DNA from: Colicola sp002395805
GTDB lineage: Bacteria > Bacteroidota > Bacteroidia > Bacteroidales > Paludibacteraceae
NCBI GenBank assembly: GCA_946544705.1
Contig: CAMNMN010000001.1
Coordinates: 62,001-126,000 of the forward strand
DNA: 64,000 nt
Direction: 5' to 3'
In this document: piece by piece, positions 40,172-49,033 of the stretch
Numbering within the stretch: the stretch's first letter is position 1
Layout: the number at the start of each line of letters is the position of its first letter
The notes under the pieces: model-generated
Told to the model about the DNA's origin: nothing
The model's input: the letters and a program-made list of their open reading frames with translations, nothing else
Databases searched by the model: none
Position numbers and translations under genes: made by a program

Positions 40172-41233
40172 ATGAAAAAGTATCTTATCGTATTGGCAGC
40201 TGCCGTTGTAGCATTGGCAGGCTGCAAGCCTTCGGAGAAAGAAGGAAGTAAGTACACAAGTCTCAAATTCAAAGAGGCATCGATTGAAATGTCCCTTGGC
40301 GAGACCAAGAAACTGGTCGTTCTCTATGAGCCGACAACTTTGGAGCCTCCTGTATGCGAGTGGTCATCCAGCGACTCCACTATTGTCTCCGTTGATAACG
40401 GAAATATTGAGGCCTTGGCTTATGGTGAAGCTACGATTACTGCAAAGAACGGCGATTTAGCAGCAGCATGTCAGGTAACTGTAAAAGATCCAAAAGACAT
40501 GATTCAGTGGGGCGGTTGGAGCCTTTGGGGTCTTGACAAAGAGACCATTTTAAGCAAGGACACCGTTAAGAGAACTTTGCAGAGCGGCCAAGAAGTAAGC
40601 TGCCTTATGATTCCGGCTACTTACAAAATATGGAGCGATGGCATCTATATGGACAATGAGGGTAGTTTACACGGTGAGGGATATCTTATCGACCTGGAAG
40701 GTACCGCTCTGTTGATTACTGATGACCTGGGTAAAGGTCCGAACGTCTATTACCTTGGTGTTAGCAGACTTGACATCGTTGATGCTAAGAACTTAAACTG
40801 GCAAGACACCGCATACGCTAACTGCGCATTGGCAGGTGCTCTTGGAACGGCAGAAGACCACATGGCATGGTTAATGGATTCCACCGAGACAGTAGAACCA
40901 GCCTTCACCGGTCGTATCTATGCTGTTGATCTTGATAACAGCAAATACCTTGATTACTTCAGCGGTATTATCGGTACCGGTATCTTCGTAGGTGACGAGA
41001 CAGAAGCTCTGTACAAGACCTACGCATACTGGTTCGGCGAACCGCAGATCTGGGGCTTAGTAGCATTGGAAGATTACTCTAATTTTGTTGAGCCTCTGCA
41101 GTGGGCTCCGCTGCAGCAGAAGTACTATGAGTACTTGGGTGAAGAAGAAGCACCGAAATACACCGTTAAGGAATTCGTAGCTCCGAAAGATATCAAGATT
41201 GCTCGTTCTACAGACAAACTGTACAAGAAGTAA
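40172..41233 (+). CDS. Lipoprotein with bacterial Ig-like (BIG2) domain
   Basis: 353 residues. The lipoprotein signal ends VALAGCKPS. Residues ~28-108 form a BIG2-type Ig-like domain (IEMSLGETKKLVVLYEPTT, WSSSDSTIVSVDNG, IEALAYGEATITAK, CQVTVKD). The remaining ~240 residues have no recognisable motif. As third gene after SusC/SusD it holds the place of SusE/SusF-like surface lipoproteins, which bind the same ligand. The operon ends at the terminator at 41253-41288. Confidence 0.85.
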   Translation: MKKYLIVLAAAVVALAGCKPSEKEGSKYTSLKFKEASIEMSLGETKKLVVLYEPTTLEPPVCEWSSSDSTIVSVDNGNIEALAYGEATITAKNGDLAAACQVTVKDPKDMIQWGGWSLWGLDKETILSKDTVKRTLQSGQEVSCLMIPATYKIWSDGIYMDNEGSLHGEGYLIDLEGTALLITDDLGKGPNVYYLGVSRLDIVDAKNLNWQDTAYANCALAGALGTAEDHMAWLMDSTETVEPAFTGRIYAVDLDNSKYLDYFSGIIGTGIFVGDETEALYKTYAYWFGEPQIWGLVALEDYSNFVEPLQWAPLQQKYYEYLGEEEAPKYTVKEFVAPKDIKIARSTDKLYKK

Positions 41234-41252
41234 TTCTTGCTTAAAGATCAAA

Positions 41253-41288
41253 AAAATCCTGCATACTGTTGAGTATGTGGGATTTTTT
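41253..41288 (+). terminator. Terminator of the SusC/SusD/lipoprotein operon
   Basis: 15-bp stem from AAAATCC through CATACT pairing with AGTATG through GGATTTT (two G-T wobbles), loop GTTG, followed by a T run. Confidence 0.9.
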
Positions 41289-41299
41289 TTGCACTTTAC

Positions 41300-41330
41300 T
41301 TGCATATTTGGATTTTTTGTAGTAACTTTG
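41300..41330 (+). promoter_or_regulatory. Promoter of the M6 metalloprotease gene
   Basis: TTG at 41300-41302, spacer with CATATTTG and a T6 run, TAACTTTG at 41323-41330. It lies just after the upstream terminator. Confidence 0.8.
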
Positions 41331-41358
41331 CAGCCGTAATTTGGAAAAATAGGCAATT

Positions 41359-44166
41359 ATGAAAAGATATTTCATTCTTTTGGCAGCTGCAATGGTATGT
41401 AGCGCAAGTGTTTGGGCGGTAATGGCAACACCGGAACCGATAGTAAAGACTCAGGCTGACGGAAGCACTATCACGCTGAAATTGGTAGGCGACGAGTTTC
41501 ACAGTTATTATACCTCCATGGATGGCACTCCACTCCGTTTGAGCGAAAGCGGTATGTGGGTCAAGGATGCCAGCGTGGCAGTAATGCCCGAGAAGGCGCG
41601 TAAAGCGCGTCGGGTAGCGCAACAGAAAGAGTTTGCCGCCACTTTCCCATTAACCGGATCGCCGCACAGCGTAGTTATTCTGGTTAATTTCTCGGACCAA
41701 CAGTTCCGCTACACGCGTGAGGATTTCGACCGGATGCTGAATGTATCGGGTTATAGCGAGAACGGGGGTGTTGGCTCCGCTCGCGATTATTTCATTGCTT
41801 CATCCGATAGTATTTTCTCCCCTATTTTCGATTGCTACGGTCCTATAACTCTGTCCCGCAATTCTGCATACTACGACCAGCACACAAGCGCTATGATCGT
41901 AGAAGCCTGCAATAAAGTATCGGACGAATTAGGCATAGACATGTCTATCTACGACACCAACAATGACGGTCGTCTGGACAATGTGTTCGTCTATTATGCC
42001 GGCCATAACGAAGCGGAAGGCGGCGCCTCCACGACCATCTGGCCGCACCGTAGTATCGTTCAGAGCGGCGATCGCGTGAATGGCAAACTGATTTACGACT
42101 ATGCCTGCACCTCCGAGTTGCGCGGTTCAGCCGGCACATCGATGTGCGGTATCGGAACATTCTGCCATGAGTTCGGCCATGTATTAGGTCTGCCGGATTA
42201 CTACGACACCGGTGATGGTTCCGACCAATATACCATCGGTTCATGGGATATCATGTGCTCCGGCAGTTATAACGGCAACGGCAAGACTCCTCCGACCTAC
42301 ACCGCCGGCGAGCGTTTCGAATTAGGATGGGTAACCCCGGTTCAATTGACAGATGCAGGCGTATATACGCTGGAGCCGATAGAAAACGGCAAAAAGCAGA
42401 TTTATCTGATTGCCAATGAGACGCATAACCTGAGTTGGGAGTCCGCCAGCCCGAATGAATACTGGTTGTTAGAGAACCGCCAGAATGTAGGCTGGGATCG
42501 CCATTCAACCAGTCTGCCGGGAACAGGTCTGCTGATCTGGCATGTGGATTACAGCGCTTCCGCATGGGGCAACAACTCTCCGAACAACTCCATCCCACTC
42601 CGCTATGACATTGAAGAAGCAGGCGGCGTCAGAGGCTATGCGACCGCCAGTGATCCTTTCCCCGGCACCAAGGGCGTGACCACCTTCACTCCGATGCTAC
42701 ACAACGGCACTATTGTAGAACAGCCTTTAACGGATATTACCGAAGTGGACAAGAATATTACCTTTACGTTCAAATCCAGCGGATTCATGTTCCTGCCGGC
42801 AGAACTACCTATTATTCAAAGTACCTATAATCCCGACACCAAGAAAGCCCATACTCCGGGAAGCAAGGTACGCATTGTAGGCACCGGTCTTGATCCGCAA
42901 GTAGCGGCTACCATCTCTGTGTCCGGTTCGGGTTTCACAATCTCTCAGGACAGTATTAACTGGAGGAGTTCCGTAAGCGCAGATGTCAATGCAGACTCAA
43001 CGCTGGAAGCCGATATCTATGTACGTTACGCCCCCAAGAAGCAGGTATGCGACATTCAGCGCGGCTCCATCACCGTACGCCACAACACCTCCGTAGGTAC
43101 CCTCGCCGTACGCGCTACAAGTCCCCGTCCTAATCTCATCGAAGCTCCGACTATCGACAGCGTGGTGGATGTGACTCCGACAACATTCAAAGTACACTGG
43201 ATTCCTCAGGCCGATGCGGAAGAATACTATGTTACTCTCTATCATATGGAAGAAGGTCGCGAATCAGAGACGGAAAGTTTCGAGGGCTTCGACGAAGAAG
43301 CGAATGTAGCCGAGACAGGCTGGTACACTTCTTTCTATCGCACAACCACCAAAGCCAAAGAAGACGGGGCTGTGTCGATGTGGTTCAAGGAAAACGGCGA
43401 ACATCTCATCAGCCCTATTTACCCGATGCCGGTAGTCGAACTGAGTATGTGGCTCAATGCACCAGCCACCACAGACAGCGAAGTAGGTCTGCTTCATCTC
43501 ATCGGATTCAGCGATAAGGGTATTGACACGTTGGATGTGATTCATATCAGCAAGAACACCAAGAAGTTCACCTACACTCAGACATTCACGGAAGAGCAAG
43601 GCTACCGCCGTTTCCGCTTGGCTTACACTTCCATCGGCGGAGAGGGTCTGTGCCTCGATGCGTTCACTACCACTTTCGATCATAAGGCCATCTACACTTA
43701 TAAGGGACGCGAGCGCGTAGTACGTCCGCAAGACCTGGAGGAGCAAGATTCATATACCATTTTCTATGCGTACGATCTGACGCCGAAGACCGAGTATTAT
43801 GTGCGTCTGCAATGTGCAGAGGCAAAGGGCTGCGAGGAACATCTGAGTGCTCTCAGCGAGCCTTTCGTTATCTGCACTCCCGCCGGTGAGGCAGCCGATT
43901 CGAAACATCTGACACTGGCCTATGATTCGATTAATTATGACCCTGCGCAACATGTGATTTACCTGCCGCAATCGCTCACGGACGGTCAGGTGAATATCTA
44001 TTCGGCCGAAGGCGAGTTGATCAAGAGTATTCCTATAAGCGCGACTTATAATGTGATTCCGCTGAACGATGCGGAGTTCCAGCAGGGTGCGATTTACATC
44101 GTAAAATATCTGCCGAACGGCACTATGGGACGCAAGACACCGTGGATTAAGATTTTGTTCCACTAA
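41359..44166 (+). CDS. Secreted M6-family metalloprotease with T9SS-like C-terminal tail
   Basis: 935 residues. The signal peptide ends ASVWA. The propeptide-like N-terminus is followed by the catalytic domain with the zinc motif HEFGHVLGLPD (~270; HExxHxxGxxD) and a Met-turn-like SWDIMCSGSYN, as in immune-inhibitor-A/M6 enzymes. The middle has Ig-like and fn3-like strands (PTTFKVHWIPQADAEEYYV). The last ~65 residues, with VNIYSAEGELIKSI, LNDAEF, GAIYIVKY and final KILFH, resemble the type A C-terminal signal of the type IX secretion system. It is thus probably secreted or cell-surface attached. A lipoprotein gene follows after 22 nt. Confidence 0.92.
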   Translation: MKRYFILLAAAMVCSASVWAVMATPEPIVKTQADGSTITLKLVGDEFHSYYTSMDGTPLRLSESGMWVKDASVAVMPEKARKARRVAQQKEFAATFPLTGSPHSVVILVNFSDQQFRYTREDFDRMLNVSGYSENGGVGSARDYFIASSDSIFSPIFDCYGPITLSRNSAYYDQHTSAMIVEACNKVSDELGIDMSIYDTNNDGRLDNVFVYYAGHNEAEGGASTTIWPHRSIVQSGDRVNGKLIYDYACTSELRGSAGTSMCGIGTFCHEFGHVLGLPDYYDTGDGSDQYTIGSWDIMCSGSYNGNGKTPPTYTAGERFELGWVTPVQLTDAGVYTLEPIENGKKQIYLIANETHNLSWESASPNEYWLLENRQNVGWDRHSTSLPGTGLLIWHVDYSASAWGNNSPNNSIPLRYDIEEAGGVRGYATASDPFPGTKGVTTFTPMLHNGTIVEQPLTDITEVDKNITFTFKSSGFMFLPAELPIIQSTYNPDTKKAHTPGSKVRIVGTGLDPQVAATISVSGSGFTISQDSINWRSSVSADVNADSTLEADIYVRYAPKKQVCDIQRGSITVRHNTSVGTLAVRATSPRPNLIEAPTIDSVVDVTPTTFKVHWIPQADAEEYYVTLYHMEEGRESETESFEGFDEEANVAETGWYTSFYRTTTKAKEDGAVSMWFKENGEHLISPIYPMPVVELSMWLNAPATTDSEVGLLHLIGFSDKGIDTLDVIHISKNTKKFTYTQTFTEEQGYRRFRLAYTSIGGEGLCLDAFTTTFDHKAIYTYKGRERVVRPQDLEEQDSYTIFYAYDLTPKTEYYVRLQCAEAKGCEEHLSALSEPFVICTPAGEAADSKHLTLAYDSINYDPAQHVIYLPQSLTDGQVNIYSAEGELIKSIPISATYNVIPLNDAEFQQGAIYIVKYLPNGTMGRKTPWIKILFH

Positions 44167-44188
44167 TTATTGATTTGCAGGGAATAGA

Positions 44189-44911
44189 ATGAAGAAGCAT
44201 TTTGTTTATTTCACGACCCTACTGCTGGCATTAGGATTTGTTTCGTGCAGCCCGAACGGTCCGGAATGGGAAGAGCAATACCGGGAGGCGAGCTGTACAG
44301 TTGTTCAGTTTGTGCCAGAAGCAGCCGAATACCGCCAGAATGTGATGCTGGTGCCGGACAGTAAAGGCGAATACCGAATGCGCAACCAGGCAGCAGGAGG
44401 AACATGCCGCGAATTTTTTATGGGTAATTCGCCGTTTACCAAGATAGATACGACAGGATACTGGTATCTGTCAGATTGGAAGTGGAATGCTCTTCTGAGT
44501 TATGGACATGTCGTGATTCCGCTTCGCTGGGCGGATGTACGAAACCCGGACGCAAGTTATGTTCGTTCTGATTTCGACATAGCTGCCAGCGGTATTATCA
44601 AGAAATACAGCACTATCAAACGTAGCGAGATAGACCGCTATCTAGGTATCACTCCCGCTCCTGCAGCGGATTATGCCGGCCCGTGGGGACGTACGAGCGG
44701 CGGCATTTCGACCGACTATCTGGCACCTGTCTATCTCAACCGGTATTATTCCACGCAAGACATTCCGGATGTAATAGACCGGAAGGGAGAATGGAAATAC
44801 ACGAAAGAAGATTTTTTGAAGGAGCGCAAACGTCAGGATAGCCTTCAATCCGTCTATCTTGAAAGGCTGGAGCACCTGATCTATCTGGGCGCCGCAGATA
44901 TTCTCTTCTAA
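44189..44911 (+). CDS. Lipoprotein of unknown function downstream of the M6 protease
   Basis: 240 residues with a lipoprotein signal ending LGFVSCSPN. The mature protein is rich in aromatic residues and Arg. Its C-terminus has a charged helix (KEDFLKERKRQDSLQSVYLERLEHLIYL). I recognise no family. Co-transcription with the M6 protease (22-nt gap, no promoter between) suggests a helper or inhibitor role, which is inference only. Confidence 0.75.
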   Translation: MKKHFVYFTTLLLALGFVSCSPNGPEWEEQYREASCTVVQFVPEAAEYRQNVMLVPDSKGEYRMRNQAAGGTCREFFMGNSPFTKIDTTGYWYLSDWKWNALLSYGHVVIPLRWADVRNPDASYVRSDFDIAASGIIKKYSTIKRSEIDRYLGITPAPAADYAGPWGRTSGGISTDYLAPVYLNRYYSTQDIPDVIDRKGEWKYTKEDFLKERKRQDSLQSVYLERLEHLIYLGAADILF

Positions 44912-44981
44912 TCCATCCAGATACCAATTTGGGGCATTCTCCACCATTCCCCCATTTTACACCACATTTTTATTAAATTGT

Positions 44982-45021
44982 TAATAACTCGCGTAAGTCA
45001 TTGATTTTACGCGAGTTATTA
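44982..45021. promoter_or_regulatory. Perfect 15-bp stem hairpin upstream of mraZ
   Basis: TAATAACTCGCGTAA and its exact complement TTACGCGAGTTATTA flank a 10-nt loop. No T run follows on either side, so it is a weak intrinsic terminator at best. It lies ~90 bp upstream of the mraZ promoter and could insulate or regulate it. Confidence 0.6.
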
Positions 45022-45074
45022 TATATACCAGAATGTAAAAAACGTGTTAATAAAACAATTGAAAAATTTTTTTG

Positions 45075-45089
45075 TGGGGAAATGTGGGG
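45075..45089 (+). promoter_or_regulatory. Probable MraZ operator (two TGGGG boxes)
   Basis: TGGGG at 45075-45079 and 45085-45089, separated by exactly 5 nt, matches the known MraZ target of direct TGGG-type repeats with 5-nt spacers. The second box occupies the -33 position of the mraZ promoter. Confidence 0.75.
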
Positions 45090-45115
45090 AATATCAAATA
45101 TTTTTACTATCTTTG
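45085..45115 (+). promoter_or_regulatory. Promoter of the dcw cluster
   Basis: The -7 box TATCTTTG is at 45108-45115, and the spacer holds ATATCA and a T5 run as in other promoters here. The -33 position is TGG instead of TTG and coincides with the second MraZ box, so the promoter may be weak and repressible. Confidence 0.7.
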
Positions 45116-45141
45116 CAGCGAATTTCAATTAGAAGTGGTGC

Positions 45142-45603
45142 ATGAGTACTTTTATCGGAAATATTGAAGGTCGTTTGGACGAGAAGGGACGTATATTCGT
45201 TCCGGCTGTATATCGCAGAATCTTGTCCGAAGAGGAGTCAAAACGGATTGTGATGCGTCGTGACACGGACAACGAATGTCTGATGTTCTACCCCGAGTCT
45301 GTATGGAACGAGAAGGTGGAGCAGTTACGCCAGACGCTGGATGAATGGGATCCGGAGGATCAGTTGATCCTCATGCAGTTCATGGCCGATGCGGAATATC
45401 TGGAGATGGACGGTCAGGGCCGTATATTGCTTCAGAAGAAGAACTTGGAGACCATCGGTGCACAGCAGGACGTGCTGTTTGTAGGCATGCTGAACCGCTT
45501 TGCGCTTTGGGCACCGGAGAAATTCGCAGAGAAACGGTTGAGCCAGAGCGAGTTGGCGGCACGGTTACGGGCAAAAATGAAGAAAAACGGAGATCGCGAC
45601 TGA
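45142..45603 (+). CDS. mraZ: Transcriptional regulator MraZ
   Basis: 153 residues, with two SpoVT/AbrB-like halves, each with the conserved motif: LDEKGRIFVPAVYR in the first and MDGQGRILLQKKNL in the second. MraZ forms ring-shaped oligomers and binds TGGG repeats upstream of its own gene, repressing the division and cell-wall (dcw) cluster. Two such repeats are seen upstream (45075-45089). First gene of the cluster; followed by a period-11 array before rsmH. Confidence 0.95.
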   Translation: MSTFIGNIEGRLDEKGRIFVPAVYRRILSEEESKRIVMRRDTDNECLMFYPESVWNEKVEQLRQTLDEWDPEDQLILMQFMADAEYLEMDGQGRILLQKKNLETIGAQQDVLFVGMLNRFALWAPEKFAEKRLSQSELAARLRAKMKKNGDRD

Positions 45604-45638
45604 AGCAACAGAGTAGTAACGTCATACGAATAACGTGC

Positions 45639-45671
45639 TAATCACGCGCTAATCACCCGCTAATCACGCGC
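45639..45671 (+). repeat. Period-11 array between mraZ and rsmH
   Basis: Three units: TAATCACGCGC, TAATCACCCGC, TAATCACGCGC. It fills the middle of the 93-bp gap. Confidence 0.85.
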
Positions 45672-45696
45672 TTTTTGATAATAAATAGATAATAAA

Positions 45697-46737
45697 ATGG
45701 AGGAGATTTACCACATACCGGCAATGTTAAAAGAGACGATAGCGGGTTTGGCAATCAAGCCCGGTGGCGTGTATGTGGATGTCACTTTCGGGGGCGGAGG
45801 ACATAGCCGCGCTATTTTGGAGAAGATAGCCTACCCCCAACCCCTCCCTAAAGGGAAGGGAGGACACCTTTACTCGTTTGACCAAGATATAGAGGCGTAC
45901 GAAAATGTACAATGTACAATTCACAATGCACAATGCACAATTCACAATGCACAGTTTATAGATAATCCGAGGTGGACGTTTGTGCATAGCAATTTCCGGT
46001 ATCTGAGGAACTGGATGGATTATTACGGTGTGAAAGAGATTGACGGTCTGCTGGCAGATTTAGGGGTTAGTTTCCACCATTTCGACTGCCCGGAGAGAGG
46101 TTTCAGTTTCCGTTTCAGCGCGCCGCTGGACATGCGCATGAACCAGACGGCCAAACGGACGGCGGCAGATATTGTCAACAGTTACAGCGAAGAAGAGTTA
46201 GCAAAAGTCTTCTGGCTTTACGGCGAAATGAAGAACGGGAGGGGCATCGCAAGGAATATATGCAAGGCCCGTTCTCAGAAGCCGATTTTGAGGACAGAAG
46301 AGCTCATTTCAGCCGTGCTTGACCGCACGCCTGAGAAGGGACAAGGGGACAAAGGACAAAGTACAAAGGACAATATAGAACTGGAGATACCGACGCAGTA
46401 TAAGAAAGATCTGGCGAGGTTGTTTCAGGCGCTTCGGATAGAGGTGAATGACGAGATGGGAGCGCTGCGGGAGATGTTAGTGGCTGCGAGAGACTTACTG
46501 AAACCCGGCGGGCGGATAGTCATATTGACTTATCACTCGCTGGAAGATCGGTTAGTGAAAAATTTCCTTAGAAGCGGGAACTTAGAAGGAACGATAGAAA
46601 AAGACTTTTACGGAAACGCGCTCACTCCGTTTGATGTTATCGAAAAGGGCCGGGTGGCCAGCGACGATGAAGTAGAACGGAACCCGCGTAGCCGGAGTGC
46701 GAAATTACGAGTAGCAGAGCGTAAGGCGAAGCCCTAA
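45697..46737 (+). CDS. rsmH: 16S rRNA (cytosine-1402-N4)-methyltransferase RsmH (MraW)
   Basis: 346 residues, slightly long for the family because of three in-frame inserts. The SAM site is FGGGGHSRAIL near the N-terminus. Further family blocks are GLLADLGVSFHHFDCPERGFSFR, DMRMNQ, and the C-terminal ILTYHSLEDRLVKNF and NPRSRSAKLRVAER. It methylates C1402 in the 16S decoding centre. Inserts: the hairpin element at 45829 directly after motif I, a seven-unit array at 45904 (encoding a Cys/His/Asn/Gln-rich stretch) and a Lys/Gly-rich array at 46336. All fall in linkers and leave the catalytic motifs intact. A structured element follows the stop. Confidence 0.95.
   Translation: MEEIYHIPAMLKETIAGLAIKPGGVYVDVTFGGGGHSRAILEKIAYPQPLPKGKGGHLYSFDQDIEAYENVQCTIHNAQCTIHNAQFIDNPRWTFVHSNFRYLRNWMDYYGVKEIDGLLADLGVSFHHFDCPERGFSFRFSAPLDMRMNQTAKRTAADIVNSYSEEELAKVFWLYGEMKNGRGIARNICKARSQKPILRTEELISAVLDRTPEKGQGDKGQSTKDNIELEIPTQYKKDLARLFQALRIEVNDEMGALREMLVAARDLLKPGGRIVILTYHSLEDRLVKNFLRSGNLEGTIEKDFYGNALTPFDVIEKGRVASDDEVERNPRSRSAKLRVAERKAKP
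45829..45863 (+). repeat. C-rich/G-rich hairpin element, copy 3 (in rsmH)
   Basis: GCCTACCCC, then CCCCTCCC, TAAA, GGGAAGGGAGG. In frame, encoding AYPQPLPKGKGGH, close to the peptide made by copy 2 in the aminopeptidase. Confidence 0.78.
45904..45952 (+). repeat. Seven-unit period-7 array inside rsmH
   Basis: AATGTAC x2, AATTCAC, AATGCAC x2, AATTCAC, AATGCAC. In frame; belongs to the same family as the arrays at 20652, 21475 and 23711. Confidence 0.88.
46336..46371 (+). repeat. Period-7 array inside rsmH (GGAC family)
   Basis: AAGGGAC, AAGGGGAC (8 nt), AAAGGAC, AAAGTAC, AAAGGAC. In frame, encoding EKGQGDKGQSTKDN. Confidence 0.82.
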
Positions 46738-46868
46738 AGCCATTCGGATAGCGTTTATACTCTTCGGAGTAACTCGCCCCCTGCTCGACGAGTTTTGGCG
46801 TACCCATTCGCCAAAACACGCCTCCGAGAGAGTATAAACTGATCTTCCGCCAAAGGCGGAGGGCTTCG
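46727..46868 (+). repeat. Long nested inverted-repeat element between rsmH and ftsL
   Basis: Outer arms CGAAGCCCT (46727) and AGGGCTTCG (46860). A 17-bp stem made of GTTTATACTCT plus TCGGAG (46753-46769) and its complement (46822-46839), with one bulge. An inner hairpin TTTTGGCG/CGCCAAAA (46793-46816). A side hairpin CCGCC/GGCGG (46848-46859). The last codons and stop of rsmH lie in the left outer arm. It may be a small non-autonomous repeat or a structured operon element. Confidence 0.65.
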
Positions 46869-46920
46869 AATGAAAACAAATAGCAACTCGTAAATTGAGC
46901 AGAGAGAAAAAGAAAAAAGT

Positions 46921-47247
46921 ATGGCAGATGCGCATGACATACAATCATGGCTGAACGGGGACAAACTCCGAAGCCGGAAAATCAGAGAGCAATATCCTCT
47001 GATGGGGTTGATAGTCGCGCTTCTTTTTCTCTACATTCTGACCGGCTATCAGTCCAGCAAACAACAGCACCGGCTGACGGATACAAAAAAAGAGATGCTG
47101 GACGCCAAATTCCGGTACATGACTATCAGTGCGCAACTGACCAACGCCACGCGTCAATCGCAGATCATTGAAGCCCTGCGCGAGCATGGCAGCACACTGC
47201 AAGAAAACACCAAACCACCAACCAAAATCCTTAACTATTATGAGTGA
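46921..47247 (+). CDS. ftsL: FtsL-like cell division protein
   Basis: 108 residues with the FtsL layout: a short cytoplasmic N-terminus, one TM helix (~residues 27-44, LMGLIVALLFLYILTGY), then a periplasmic Leu/Ala-zipper-like helix. Sequence is poorly conserved in this family, so identity rests on topology and on position between rsmH and ftsI. FtsL forms a complex with FtsB/FtsQ that activates the FtsWI septal synthase. Its 3' end overlaps ftsI by 8 nt. Confidence 0.8.
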   Translation: MADAHDIQSWLNGDKLRSRKIREQYPLMGLIVALLFLYILTGYQSSKQQHRLTDTKKEMLDAKFRYMTISAQLTNATRQSQIIEALREHGSTLQENTKPPTKILNYYE

Positions 47248-49033
47248 CGAACAACGTAACACTGTATGGCGATTCGCCATCATTTTCACCATCATTGCCC
47301 TTGGTTTTATCGCCGTACTGGGCAAAATCATTTACGTACAGACCGTAGAGCGGGCCGAATGGCTCAAAGTGGCAGAGAAACAAGTGCCGACGCTGAAGCC
47401 TATAACAGCCACGCGGGGAAATATCCTGGATTGCAACGGCCGACTATTGGCAAGCAGCATGCCGCAGTATTATATTTATATGGATACGCGCGTGCCCGCG
47501 CTGCACGAGAAAAACGGGAAATTATTTCACGCGCACATAGACACGCTGGCGCTGGATTTAGCCACTATCATCGGCGATCACAGTCAGGCGGAATACAAAG
47601 CGCGTATCACGAATGCCTACCGTCGCGGCGAGAAACGCCTGAAGGTATGCGACCACCGGATCAACTACCTGCAGCGCCAGGAGCTGGAGCAGAACGCATT
47701 GATCAAGAAAGGCAAATACCGCAGCGGCATTTTCTTTGAGGACCAGCACCGGCGAATCAAGCCATACGGTGTGCTGGCGAGCCGCACTATCGGCAGCATC
47801 TACGGTGAAGGCGGAAGCGGCAATTCGGGTCTGGAGAAGCGTTTCGACAAAGAGTTGCGCGGTATAGACGGCATGAGCAGCATCCAGAAAATCGGCGGCC
47901 GGTATGAGTCGGTGACGGTAGAAGAAGCCCAAGACGGCATGGATGTAGTGACCACCATTGACGCCAATTTACAGGATATTGTAGAGAACGCTCTGCTGGT
48001 CAAGACGGCCGAGCGCAAAGCCAAATGGGGCTGCTGCATTCTGATGGAGACACAGACCGGCTATATTCGCGCTATTGCAAATCTGGACCGGTCGGAAGAC
48101 GGACAATATTACGAGGCTCAGAACCATGCCGTGCAGCGCGTGGAGCCGGGTTCGACTTTTAAGACTATAGCCCTGACAGCCGCTCTGGACGACGGGAAAA
48201 TCAAGATAACCGACACCGTGAGCGTGAGTCGTCATCCATGGCAGTATTTTACCGTCAAACATACAGACGCCCACCCGATGGACACCTTGCTTACCGTCCG
48301 TTCTGCACTGGCCGTTTCCAGTAATATAGCACTGGCAAAACTGATCACGCGGAGTTACGAAGGTTCGGCAAAGAAATTCGTTCGCCGCATCGAGAAGATG
48401 GGTCTGATGGACAGCGTTTATTGCGAGATCCCGGGAGCAGACAAAGTGCGAATCGATGTACCCAAAGACACCGTGACGCTCAGTAAAATGAGTTACGGTT
48501 ACTCGGTGGAGTTGAGTCCGATGCAGATCCTGATGTTCTACAACGCTATCGCCAACAACGGCCGTATGATGAGACCGATGCTGGTGACCGCAATCCAGCA
48601 GAACGGCGAGATAGAGAAGAGTTTCAAGCCGGAGGCGGTCAAGTCGTCCATCTGCGGCAAAAAAGCCATCGAAGATATCAAAGGGGCGCTGCATGACGTC
48701 GTATGGGACGATCATCTGGGAACAGCAGCAGCCAGGCAATGGAGTCGCAAAGCGCAGAGTAACTTAGTCTCTATCGCCGGCAAGACCGGTACAGCACAGT
48801 TGATCATTCCCGGCCACGGCTACTCGGGCAGACACCACCGAATGACGTTTGTGGGTTATTTCCCGGAAGAGAACCCGCGGTACACCTGCATCTGTATGAT
48901 CGAGGATCCGCAATACCCGTATGACGCAGGTATGGATTGCGGTTCGACCGTACGTGTGATAGCCGAGAAGACGATGGCATACACGGGATGCTATGTTTAT
49001 AAAGAAGGAGAAAAGAAATTAGAAAAGCGATGA
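47240..49033 (+). CDS. ftsI: Penicillin-binding protein 3 / FtsI (septal transpeptidase)
   Basis: 597 residues from ATG 47240; the frame open from 47168 lies within ftsL and is rejected. One N-terminal TM helix (FAIIFTIIALGFIAVLGKIIYV) is followed by the PBP dimerisation domain and the transpeptidase domain with all three motifs: STFK (~304, in EPGSTFKTI), SSN (~360) and KTGTAQ (~514). It cross-links septal peptidoglycan together with FtsW. The C-terminus lacks PASTA domains. The stop overlaps the murE start (ATGA). Confidence 0.95.
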   Translation: MSDEQRNTVWRFAIIFTIIALGFIAVLGKIIYVQTVERAEWLKVAEKQVPTLKPITATRGNILDCNGRLLASSMPQYYIYMDTRVPALHEKNGKLFHAHIDTLALDLATIIGDHSQAEYKARITNAYRRGEKRLKVCDHRINYLQRQELEQNALIKKGKYRSGIFFEDQHRRIKPYGVLASRTIGSIYGEGGSGNSGLEKRFDKELRGIDGMSSIQKIGGRYESVTVEEAQDGMDVVTTIDANLQDIVENALLVKTAERKAKWGCCILMETQTGYIRAIANLDRSEDGQYYEAQNHAVQRVEPGSTFKTIALTAALDDGKIKITDTVSVSRHPWQYFTVKHTDAHPMDTLLTVRSALAVSSNIALAKLITRSYEGSAKKFVRRIEKMGLMDSVYCEIPGADKVRIDVPKDTVTLSKMSYGYSVELSPMQILMFYNAIANNGRMMRPMLVTAIQQNGEIEKSFKPEAVKSSICGKKAIEDIKGALHDVVWDDHLGTAAARQWSRKAQSNLVSIAGKTGTAQLIIPGHGYSGRHHRMTFVGYFPEENPRYTCICMIEDPQYPYDAGMDCGSTVRVIAEKTMAYTGCYVYKEGEKKLEKR

